NCBI GenBank assembly: GCA_903828235.1
Contig: CAIKLM010000142.1
Coordinates: 1 to 33,524, forward strand
Direction of reading: 5' to 3'
Source: an uncultured beta proteobacterium
Lineage (GTDB): Bacteria; Pseudomonadota; Gammaproteobacteria; Burkholderiales; Burkholderiaceae_C
DNA: 33,524 bases
Below the pieces are notes generated by a model that worked only from the letters and a program-made list of their open reading frames with translations, was not told where the DNA came from and searched no databases. The position numbers and the translations under genes were made by a program. Shown here piece after piece: positions 28,348 through 33,524 of the stretch. The stretch's first letter is position 1, and every line of letters starts with the position of its first letter.

Positions 28348-29619
28348 ATGGCATTGATCGTTCACAAGTACGGTGGCACCAGCATGGGCTCCACCGAGCG
28401 CATCCGCAGCGTCGCGCAGCGCGTCGCCAAGTGGGTGCGCGCCGGCCACCAGATCGTCGTCGTACCCTCGGCGATGAGCGGCGAGACCAACCGGCTGCTC
28501 GGCCTGGCCAAGGAACTGATGCCCAACGCCAGCACCCCCGAGGCCATGCGCGAGCTCGACGCCGTGGCCGCGACGGGCGAGCAGGTCAGCGTCGGCCTGC
28601 TGGCGCTGGCGCTGCAGGCCCAGGGCCTGCAGGCCGTGAGCTACGGCGGGTGGCAGGTGCCCATCAAGACCGACAGCGCTTTCACCAAGGCCCGCATCAC
28701 CCACATCGACGACACGCGCGTGCGCGCCGACCTGGCCGCTGGCCGGGTGGTGGTGATCACCGGGTTCCAGGGCATCGACGAGCAGGGCAACGTCACCACG
28801 CTGGGCCGGGGCGGCAGCGACACCAGCGCGGTGGCCGTGGCCGCGGCCATGAAGGCCGACGAGTGCCTGATCTACACCGACGTCGACGGCGTCTACACCA
28901 CCGACCCGCGCATCGTGCCCGAGGCGCGGCGCCTGTCCACGATCAGCTTCGAGGAGATGCTCGAGCTGGCCAGCCAGGGCAGCAAGGTGCTGCAGATCCG
29001 CTCGGTGGAGTTCGCGGGCAAGTACCGCGTGCCCACGCGCGTGCTGTCGAGCTTCACGCCCTGGGACATCCCGCTCGAGGAGGAAGCCGCCTCGGGCACG
29101 CTGATCACTTTCGAGGAAGACGAGAAGATGGAACAAGCCGTGGTGGCCGGCATCGCGTTCAACCGCGACGAGGCCAAGATCTCGATCATCGGCGTGCCCG
29201 ACAAGCCCGGCATCGCCTTCCAGCTGCTGGGCCCCGTGGCCGAGGCCAACATCGACGTCGACGTCATCATCCAGAACGTCAGCCACGACGGCCGCACCGA
29301 CTTCAGCTTCACGGTGCACCGCAACGACTACGCGCGCGCGATGGACCTGCTGCAGAGCCGCGTGCTGCCGGCCGTGGGCGCGGCCAAGGTGCTGGGCGAT
29401 GCCAAGATCTGCAAGGTCAGCATCGTGGGCATCGGTATGAAGAGCCACGTGGGCGTGGCCGCGACGATGTTCCGCACGCTCTCGGAAGAGGGCATCAACA
29501 TCCAGATGATCACCACCAGCGAGATCAAGACCAGCGTGGTGATCGACGAGAAGTACATGGAGCTCGCGGTGCGCGCGCTGCACAAGGCCTTCGGGCTGGA
29601 GCAGGGCGCCACGGCCTGA
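28348..29619 (+). CDS. lysC: Aspartate kinase
   Basis: This 423-residue enzyme phosphorylates aspartate, the first step to lysine, threonine, methionine and diaminopimelate. The kinase domain begins with VHKYGGTSMGS and includes LGRGGSDTSAVA and the aspartate-binding YTDVDGVYTTDPR. Two C-terminal ACT domains (about 265-420; VSHDGRTDFSFTV, ISIIGVPDKPG, GVAATMFRTLSEEGINIQM) give end-product feedback control. The length and architecture are those of the alpha/beta-type monofunctional enzyme. It precedes tRNA-Ser by 54 bases, an arrangement common in Burkholderiales. Confidence 0.96.
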   Translation: MALIVHKYGGTSMGSTERIRSVAQRVAKWVRAGHQIVVVPSAMSGETNRLLGLAKELMPNASTPEAMRELDAVAATGEQVSVGLLALALQAQGLQAVSYGGWQVPIKTDSAFTKARITHIDDTRVRADLAAGRVVVITGFQGIDEQGNVTTLGRGGSDTSAVAVAAAMKADECLIYTDVDGVYTTDPRIVPEARRLSTISFEEMLELASQGSKVLQIRSVEFAGKYRVPTRVLSSFTPWDIPLEEEAASGTLITFEEDEKMEQAVVAGIAFNRDEAKISIIGVPDKPGIAFQLLGPVAEANIDVDVIIQNVSHDGRTDFSFTVHRNDYARAMDLLQSRVLPAVGAAKVLGDAKICKVSIVGIGMKSHVGVAATMFRTLSEEGINIQMITTSEIKTSVVIDEKYMELAVRALHKAFGLEQGATA

Positions 29620-29652
29620 GCGTCGGCGGGCAGCGGGCGCGGGTTCTGCGGC

Positions 29653-29658
29653 TAGAAT
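29653..29658 (+). promoter_or_regulatory. Candidate tRNA-Ser -10 element
   Basis: TAGAAT lies 15 bases before the mature 5' end of the tRNA. The -35 region is GC-rich and not recognisable. The tRNA could also be co-transcribed with lysC. Confidence 0.33.
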
Positions 29659-29673
29659 GCGCGCCACTTCGCC

Positions 29674-29766
29674 GGAGTCGTGACCGAGTGGCCGAAGGTG
29701 CTCCCCTGCTAAGGGAGTATGTGGGCAAAACCTGCATCGAGGGTTCGAATCCCTCCGACTCCGCCA
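29674..29766 (+). tRNA. tRNA-Ser (anticodon GCU)
   Basis: This 93-base gene folds as a class II tRNA. The acceptor GGAGTCG (29674-29680) pairs with CGACTCC (29756-29762), followed by discriminator G and an encoded CCA. The anticodon stem CTCCC/GGGAG encloses loop CTGCTAA, anticodon GCT, reading AGC and AGT. The long variable arm (TGTGGG-CAAAA-CCTGCA) and the T arm GAGGGTTCGAATCCCTC are as expected for tRNA-Ser. Confidence 0.97.
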
Positions 29767-29774
29767 GACCAAGA

Positions 29775-29804
29775 CCTTCGAACCTGCTGAGCGGGCTTCG
29801 AAGG
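29775..29804 (+). repeat. Inverted repeat just 3' of tRNA-Ser
   Basis: CCTTCGAA (29775-29782) and TTCGAAGG (29797-29804) form a perfect 8-base stem with a 14-base loop, 8 bases after the CCA. It may help define the 3' trailer or form part of termination. Confidence 0.5.
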
Positions 29805-29812
29805 CGCTCAGA

Positions 29813-29844
29813 GCCCCGCCCCGTGCGGGGTCGTTTGCTTTTTC
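29813..29844 (+). terminator. Rho-independent terminator of lysC/tRNA-Ser
   Basis: CCCCGC (29814-29819) pairs with GCGGGG (29825-29830) around a 5-base loop, followed by a T-rich stretch (CGTTTGCTTTTT). The location, 47 bases after the tRNA, is as expected. Confidence 0.65.
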
Positions 29845-29947
29845 GCCCCTGACTGCGGTTTCGGCCGAGGGTGCCGGAATTTCACTCCAGCGGGATCTCA
29901 CCGATCTGACTTCGCGCCGGTTTGGGCTTGGGCATCCGTCGGTCTGG
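29845..29947. other. Intergenic region between the tRNA terminator and the acyltransferase gene
   Basis: This stretch lies at the junction between the housekeeping block and the accessory segment. I see no gene, no clear terminator for the acyltransferase and no recognisable attachment-site repeat in it. Confidence 0.4.
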
Positions 29948-31102
29948 TCATGCCCTCGGCAATCCCAGCCAGGGCCGGAGCGGGTTGATGGCTTCACACA
30001 TCCGGACAAGGGCCAGGGCGCTCATCACGGTGCCGACGATCAGCAGCGGTCCCTCGGCAAAGGGTTGCAGTGCCAACGGCCTGATCGCCACGGCAAGAAG
30101 GATGACCAGCGTCTGATGCAGGACGTACACCGCAAAGATCCGGGTTGCGAGCCTGTGCAGCCACGGTTTGGCGCGGTTCAGGTGCACCCAGGCGAATCCC
30201 AGGGCCGCGATCACCCCGGCCCATTGTTGTGCGGCATAGACCATGCGCAGCGGCGGAGCAGGGACGTCCTGAGCTGACAACAGGAACAGCCAGGCTCCCA
30301 GCATGACGAGCAACGCGGTCACCCGAAGCCGTGCGATGGCAGGCCAAACGCCCGGCGTGCGGGCGAAGATCGCTCCTGCGATGAAGGCCGGTAGGTACTG
30401 CGCATGCGCCAGCGCGTCATCGACGAGGGCGTGGGTGACATCGAACCAGGGCCTCAGGGCAAGCCGGCCCGCAGCGAGCACCAGCCAGGGCGCCACCAAC
30501 AGGGTCAGGGCCGAGATCGAGCCCGAGAGCCTGAGGCCGGCCCGCTCAAGCCAGGAAGGGGCTAGGCGCACGCTCGCCCACAACAAGAGCGTGTACACCA
30601 TCAGGTAGGGCAGGAACCACAGGTGGTTCCAGGTTGGCAGGGTGAGGCAGGGGCCTGCGGGCTTGCAGAAGCCCTCGTGACCGCCCAGGTAGAGCGGCAG
30701 GAAGTCCAGGTAGCTGCCGCGGTAGCCCATCTGCTCGACCACCTGCCAGTAACTTTGCGGCGGCACGATCACCAGCACGCCCGCCGCCAGCGGCAAGCCC
30801 AGTCGCCCGAGCCTGAGCCCGAGCCAACCCGGTGCGCCTCGTTGCAGCAGGATCGCTGTTACGGCACCCGAGATAAGGAACAGGAGGCTCATGCGCCAGG
30901 GGTTGACGAGCCGCATCCAGGGTTCGAGCGTTGTGCTCGCGAAGGGGCTCTTGAGGTGCCAGTCCCAGGTCACGTAGTACATGCCCACGTGGTAAGCGAT
31001 GAGCAAGCCCAGGGCCATGACGCGCAGCGCATCAAGAAAGGCGAGGCGGGCATCCGCCTTGGAAGGTGCTTCGGTGCCGGGCGGGTCAGCGCGGGAACTC
31101 AT
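29948..31102 (-). CDS. Membrane acyltransferase (acyltransferase-3/OpgC-like family)
   Basis: This 384-residue protein has about ten transmembrane segments. It begins with the family's signature region FLDALRVMALGLLIAYHVGMY, whose histidine is the likely catalytic residue, followed by WHLKSPFAS and RMSLLFLISGA. The acyltransferase-3 family (OafA, NodX, OpgC relatives) transfers acetyl, succinyl or similar groups to periplasmic or surface glycans; the acceptor is not predictable. The segments FLPLYLGGHEGFCK and WNHLWFLPYLMVYTLLLW are typical of the OpgC-like subgroup. It starts 18 bases after the MazF-type toxin stop and has no obvious promoter of its own, suggesting one operon with the toxin-antitoxin genes. 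G+C looks lower than in the housekeeping block. Confidence 0.85.
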   Translation of the reverse strand: MSSRADPPGTEAPSKADARLAFLDALRVMALGLLIAYHVGMYYVTWDWHLKSPFASTTLEPWMRLVNPWRMSLLFLISGAVTAILLQRGAPGWLGLRLGRLGLPLAAGVLVIVPPQSYWQVVEQMGYRGSYLDFLPLYLGGHEGFCKPAGPCLTLPTWNHLWFLPYLMVYTLLLWASVRLAPSWLERAGLRLSGSISALTLLVAPWLVLAAGRLALRPWFDVTHALVDDALAHAQYLPAFIAGAIFARTPGVWPAIARLRVTALLVMLGAWLFLLSAQDVPAPPLRMVYAAQQWAGVIAALGFAWVHLNRAKPWLHRLATRIFAVYVLHQTLVILLAVAIRPLALQPFAEGPLLIVGTVMSALALVRMCEAINPLRPWLGLPRA

Positions 31103-31120
31103 CTCACCCGCGGCGGCAGT

Positions 31121-31462
31121 TCAGCAGTCCAGCAGCGCCATCAGCCGCCCCAGCGCCTCGTCGATGACGGCCTGCGGTGCGCGCTCGATGCGGCGGGCCT
31201 TGCGCGCCGCAAGATCGAGCATCCGCACCTTGTTGATGAGCGCCACACCCTGGGTTCTGCACCCGGTGCCCGTGAGGCTGACAGCGAAGCCCGCATGGCG
31301 CGAGAAGTCCCCGCCCTGGGTGATGGGGGCCACCAGCACGTCGCCGAGCTTGTTGAAGTCCTTGGTGGTCAGTACCAGGGCAGGGCGGGTGCCTCTCTGC
31401 TCGTGGCCGATGGCGGGGTCCAGGGGCACGCTGACCACGTCCCCCCGGTCGAATACCGGCAT
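31121..31462 (-). CDS. Type II toxin, MazF/PemK endoribonuclease family
   Basis: This 113-residue protein has the MazF/PemK/ChpB fold: FDRGDVVSVPLDP, then RGTRPALVLTTKDFNKLGDVLVAPIT (loop and the conserved arginine and threonine of the active site) and VALINKVRMLD. These toxins cut mRNA at short specific sequences and halt growth when free of antitoxin. The ATG at 31462 shares a base with the antitoxin stop (TGATG), the classical antitoxin-toxin coupling. Confidence 0.92.
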   Translation of the reverse strand: MPVFDRGDVVSVPLDPAIGHEQRGTRPALVLTTKDFNKLGDVLVAPITQGGDFSRHAGFAVSLTGTGCRTQGVALINKVRMLDLAARKARRIERAPQAVIDEALGRLMALLDC

Positions 31463-31713
31463 CACCAGACCTCTTGCCCTACGGACTTGGCGGTGTCCCA
31501 AAGCGCGAGGTCGGCCGGCGGGGGCGCCTTGCGGTCGCACTGGGCGATCATTTCAGCCAATACGTACTTGCGCTTGCGGGACAGCACGATCTGGCCTTGG
31601 CCTGTGGTGTCCAGCGACATGGCCTGGCCGGCCGAGAGACCGAGGTCCTTGAGAACGGCCGGAGGGAGCACGGCTACGGTGCTGTTGCCGTACTTCCTGA
31701 GAATGACTTCCAT
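31462..31713 (-). CDS. Type II antitoxin, MazE/AbrB family
   Basis: This 83-residue protein has an N-terminal swapped-hairpin AbrB DNA-binding domain (about residues 1-48; VILRKYGNSTVAVLPPAVLK then GLSAGQAMSL) and a C-terminal tail (LAEMIAQCDRKAPPPADL then DTAKSVGQEVW) that should wrap the toxin. MazE proteins neutralise MazF and repress their own promoter as a complex. The ATG at 31713 fits the family's MxxxIRKWGNS-like opening; the frame extends upstream to 31773 over the promoter and is not coding there. Confidence 0.92.
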   Translation of the reverse strand: MEVILRKYGNSTVAVLPPAVLKDLGLSAGQAMSLDTTGQGQIVLSRKRKYVLAEMIAQCDRKAPPPADLALWDTAKSVGQEVW

Positions 31714-31743
31714 GCGGTATGCCTGTCGCAGAGGATCTACGGA

Positions 31744-31773
31744 AGTGTATTGAGAGCGCAGGATTTTTGTCAA
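31744..31773 (-). promoter_or_regulatory. Promoter of the toxin-antitoxin operon
   Basis: On the minus strand a perfect TTGACA (31773-31768) is followed after 18 bases by TACACT (31749-31744, 4 of 6 consensus). The antitoxin ATG lies 30 bases further on. Confidence 0.62.
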
Positions 31774-31776
31774 GCT

Positions 31777-31787
31777 TTGTTGAACAA
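31777..31787. promoter_or_regulatory. Short palindrome beside the toxin-antitoxin -35
   Basis: TTGTT-G-AACAA lies 4 bases upstream of the -35 element. It is a candidate operator for MazE/MazF autoregulation or for another regulator. Confidence 0.35.
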
Positions 31788-31897
31788 TGGGTTTGCCGTC
31801 AGAAAGTTCGAATCCTTTGACCGGCCAGCTCGGAAAACCTCCTGACCGAAGGCTGTTTGCGACCCCATCACTTCAGCCCCGCCAGATGTTGATTGGC

Positions 31898-31923
31898 CGA
31901 GGTTCGCCCGAACGCGAACCTCG
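31898..31923. repeat. 9-base perfect inverted repeat
   Basis: CGAGGTTCG (31898-31906) and CGAACCTCG (31915-31923) enclose an 8-base loop. It lies 8 bases before a terminator-like hairpin, so the two could form the 3' end of one transcript. Confidence 0.6.
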
Positions 31924-31931
31924 CTTTGCAA

Positions 31932-31961
31932 AGCCCCGCCCCCGGGGCTCTGTCGTTTTCG
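31932..31961 (+). terminator. Orphan Rho-independent terminator
   Basis: AGCCCCG (31932-31938) pairs with CGGGGCT (31943-31949) around a 4-base loop, followed by CTGTCGTTTTC. No plus-strand gene lies between the tRNA terminator at 29813-29844 and this site, so what it terminates is unclear. Confidence 0.5.
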
Positions 31962-32035
31962 CTCGCGCTTTCGCCGCCATGCGCGACATCGGCCCGGCCT
32001 GCAGGCCGCGGTTCGCGGCCGTGGTGCGGCCGATC

Positions 32036-32049
32036 TTGAGCCGCCTCAA
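32036..32049. promoter_or_regulatory. Palindromic CRP/FNR-geometry box upstream of the DUF2934 gene
   Basis: TTGAG-CCGC-CTCAA has the 5-N4-5 geometry of FNR/Anr/Dnr sites but with G/C instead of T/A at the inner position. A TAGCCT hexamer at 32071-32076 stands at the distance expected for a -10 in class II activation. The centre lies about 104 bases before the ATG. Confidence 0.35.
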
Positions 32050-32146
32050 TCGCCGGGCCCGGCCCACCCTTAGCCTTGCCGTTCGGTCGGCCCGTTGTGA
32101 AGGCGCGGGGCGTGTTGGGCAGTGCATCGAGCGAGGCGTGAACGCG

Positions 32147-32389
32147 ATGAATCCAAAGCAGGCAGTTCCGTCGGCGCAGCGCGCCGTGGTCTCCAAGCCG
32201 CCGCTGGCGGTGATGGTCCGGCCCAATGGATCCGCGCGACGGCGCGGCGCGGCCGAGGTCGGCAAGTCGCGTGATGAGCGCATCCGCGAGGTGGCCTACC
32301 AGCTCTACGAGGCGCGGGGCCGGCTCGACGGCCACGACATGGACGACTGGCTGGCGGCCGAAGCCGCGGTGGATGGCCGCGCCGGCTGA
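32147..32389 (+). CDS. DUF2934 domain protein
   Basis: This small basic protein of 80 residues has a disordered N-terminus (about 40 residues, Arg/Pro-rich) and a C-terminal DUF2934 helix pair: RIREVAYQLYEARGRLDG followed by HDMDDWLAAEAAV. The function of DUF2934 is unknown; such genes often sit among stress-protein genes in proteobacteria. A GTG at 32138 is an alternative start. GCGAGG about 10 bases upstream is a weak ribosome site. It stands alone on the plus strand, 273 bases before the HAF gene. Confidence 0.72.
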   Translation: MNPKQAVPSAQRAVVSKPPLAVMVRPNGSARRRGAAEVGKSRDERIREVAYQLYEARGRLDGHDMDDWLAAEAAVDGRAG

Positions 32390-32549
32390 CTCCGGCGGGG
32401 GCCGACGCGGGCCCGGGTTCGGCCACCGTGCCAGTTCGCGCCCGTCCATCGGTCGCCAGCCGGCGCGTCGCGAATCGCCGCGCGCCGTGCTGCTGCGCAG
32501 CCCATCCACCGACCGACAGGCTTGCTTCGTTGGCCCGTATCGATGCGCG

Positions 32550-32563
32550 TTGATCGAGGTCAA
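32550..32563. promoter_or_regulatory. FNR/Anr-type box upstream of the HAF-repeat gene
   Basis: TTGAT-CGAG-GTCAA matches the TTGAT-N4-ATCAA consensus of oxygen-sensing FNR-family regulators in 9 of 10 bases. A GATCCT hexamer at 32586-32591 is placed as a -10 would be for a site centred near -41.5. The centre lies about 106 bases before the ATG at 32663. Confidence 0.5.
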
Positions 32564-32611
32564 TCAACCCGGCCTCACCCGGGCGGATCCTCGCTCCGGA
32601 GATGAGGGACA

Positions 32612-32639
32612 GAGGGAAGCTCACTCAACAAGCTTCCTC
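32612..32639 (+). promoter_or_regulatory. Hairpin in the HAF gene leader
   Basis: GAGGGAAGCT (32612-32621) pairs with AGCTTCCTC (32631-32639) with one bulged G and a 9-base loop. It lies in the predicted untranslated leader, 14 bases before the GGAG ribosome site at 32653-32656. Confidence 0.4.
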
Positions 32640-32662
32640 ATGCGATCGCTACGGAGAACATC

Positions 32663-33454
32663 ATGAAACTGCGACTCCACCTTCTCGCGCAGGCGGCGCT
32701 GGCCTTGTGTGTCACCAGCGCCCAAGCAGGGGGCTGGACCATCACCGATCTAGGCCCCCATGCCGGCTTTTCCGAAGGCCAGCCGATGTCCATCAACGAC
32801 AACGGCTGGGTCGTGTTCGGCAACATGGTCATGTCACCCGGCGCCGGTGGGGTGTATCAGGCGCAGACGGTCGCCAACATCCTGCAGTTCAGGGGCATCA
32901 ACAATGCCAATGTCGCCGTCGGCATGGACATGAGCAACAACGCCGGCATGGTCTGGTCGGGCGGCGCTGCTGCATCGGCCCTTCCCATGCCGGCAGGCTC
33001 GGTCGGGTCGCAGGCCTTCGCGATCAATGACGCCGGTCAGATTGCCGGCCAAATCGGGGGCGGTCCCCTCTGGGGAGGCGTGCGCTGGGACCCGAACGGT
33101 GCAGGCGGTTATGGCCCCAGCCAATTGGGCTTTCTGATGAACGGCGGCAGCACCAGTTATGCGACCGGACCTGGCGTCGGCATCAACAACGGCGGCACCG
33201 CCGTGATCAACCAGATCTGGCCCTACTACAACGCCGCCCGCTCCGGCCCGGCAGGCACCACGGTCATTTCGGGCACAGACGGCCGTGATCCGCTGGGACC
33301 CCAACCGGATCTGCGCCCCGCGAACTTTTGCTGGGACACGCAATGCGTGTTCATTGGCAAGGCCATCAACGATGCCGGCACGGTCGGGCTCTATGCCGTT
33401 TCGTGTGGAACGCGACAGCCTTACCTGACGGCCGCGACGGCGCTGAACGGGTGA
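32663..33454 (+). CDS. Secreted HAF-repeat protein, probably truncated by an IS
   Basis: The frame encodes 263 residues with a signal peptide (KLRLHLLAQAALALCVTSAQA, cleavage near AQAGG). A series of HAF-type repeats follows: ITDLGPHAG, SINDNGWVVFG, GINNANVAVGMD, AINDAGQIAGQI, GINNGGTAV and AINDAGTVGLYA. Such repeats probably fold as a beta-propeller-like extracellular domain; their function is unknown. The repeat pattern stops at about residue 245, just where transposase sequence begins on the opposite strand. The last 15-20 residues (SCGTRQPYLTAATALNG) therefore look IS-derived and the native C-terminus, possibly with a PEP-CTERM anchor, is missing. GGAG at 32653-32656 supports the start. 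Confidence 0.7.
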   Translation: MKLRLHLLAQAALALCVTSAQAGGWTITDLGPHAGFSEGQPMSINDNGWVVFGNMVMSPGAGGVYQAQTVANILQFRGINNANVAVGMDMSNNAGMVWSGGAAASALPMPAGSVGSQAFAINDAGQIAGQIGGGPLWGGVRWDPNGAGGYGPSQLGFLMNGGSTSYATGPGVGINNGGTAVINQIWPYYNAARSGPAGTTVISGTDGRDPLGPQPDLRPANFCWDTQCVFIGKAINDAGTVGLYAVSCGTRQPYLTAATALNG

Positions 33455-33524
33455 GCGGGCAGGTTCTTCAGGCGTGACAGTCGCAGGTAGGCGATGGCGA
33501 TGAAGTTCCTGGCCGTGCGGTACC
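33421..33524 (-). CDS. C-terminal end of a transposase (IS5-like DDE family), continues beyond window
   Basis: On the minus strand an open frame enters from the window edge and ends with TAA at 33423-33421. It encodes YRTARNFIAIAYLRLSRL and 15 more residues. The motif YR-x-ARNFxAxxxL is the typical C-terminal end of IS5/IS4-group DDE transposases. The IS end should therefore lie within a few tens of bases left of 33421. Neither its terminal repeat nor a target duplication can be fixed from one end alone. Confidence 0.55.
   Translation of the reverse strand, partial: YRTARNFIAIAYLRLSRLKNLPAHPFSAVAAVR

Larger units (their letters stand above)
31788..32146. other. Non-coding stretch with hairpins and a regulatory-type palindrome
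   Basis: I see no convincing protein gene here on either strand. It holds a T-arm-like GTTCGAATCC (31807-31816), a 9-base inverted repeat (31898-31923), a terminator-like hairpin with a T-run (31932-31961), GC palindromes around 31993-32020, and a TTGAG-N4-CTCAA box (32036-32049) that may control the DUF2934 gene. Confidence 0.5.

Noticed and set aside
31790..31825. A complete second tRNA gene around GTTCGAATCC.
   Set aside because: The T stem has a mismatch, no proper acceptor plus NCCA end can be aligned, and no anticodon arm is found upstream.
31848..31866. A matching IS end at AAGGCTGTTTGCGACC, compared with AAGGCTGTCGCGTTCC on the minus strand near 33405-33422.
   Set aside because: Only the first 8 bases agree and the bases beyond diverge, which is within chance; no transposase adjoins 31850.

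Overview
The window is very G+C-rich, densely packed bacterial DNA. The protein families, the gene order cysS - base-excision glycosylase - accA - tilS - lysC - tRNA-Ser, the fdsGBACD-type formate dehydrogenase operon and a PEP-CTERM protein all point to a betaproteobacterium of the order Burkholderiales (Rubrivivax/Leptothrix/Ideonella-like). That placement is inferred from gene content and order; no phylogeny was computed.

Layout. (1) 1-2208, plus strand: the 3' end of a Pro/Ala-rich protein, then an acyl-CoA ligase. (2) 2172-10614, a long minus-strand run (read right to left): DUF3422 membrane protein, TauE/SafE permease, phosphoglycolate-phosphatase-like HAD enzyme, membrane-anchored TlpA thioredoxin, an ABC ATPase with its FtsX-type permease, a DEDDh exonuclease, and a PEP-CTERM protein. 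(3) 10745-16737, plus strand: a complete NAD-linked molybdenum formate dehydrogenase operon, fdsG-fdsB-fdsA-fdhD(fdsC)-fdsD, tightly overlapped and preceded by a repeated palindromic box; an amidohydrolase follows. (4) 17733-20900: a cold-shock protein (minus) divergent from clpS-clpA (plus), with clear promoter signals between them. (5) 20916-24180, minus-strand operon: TPR protein, periplasmic and cytoplasmic cyclophilins, lpxH, mtfA. (6) 24277-29766, plus strand, housekeeping: cysS, DNA glycosylase, accA, tilS, lysC, then tRNA-Ser(GCU). (7) 29767-33524, an accessory-looking segment beside the tRNA gene: MazE/MazF-type toxin-antitoxin genes, apparently in one operon with a membrane acyltransferase; an intergenic stretch with an orphan terminator; a DUF2934 protein; a secreted HAF-repeat protein; and the end of a transposase reading into the window from the right, which seems to have cut the HAF gene short.

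How the parts work together. The fds genes build a soluble complex that oxidises formate to CO2 and passes electrons through Fe-S clusters and FMN to NAD+. FdhD supplies sulfur to its Mo cofactor. ClpS selects substrates for ClpA, which would unfold them for ClpP (not in this window). PpiA/PpiB, LpxH and MtfA share a likely transcript for envelope and folding functions. The ABC pair and TlpA serve the envelope.

No complete novel defence or biosynthetic system could be shown. The observations most worth a second look are: the paired CRP/FNR-type boxes placed alike upstream of the DUF2934 and HAF genes; the duplicated box overlapping the fds promoter; GC-only hairpins set at stop codons; genes with -10-like hexamers only 5-7 nt before their ATG; the toxin-antitoxin-acyltransferase operon; and the IS-truncated HAF gene.
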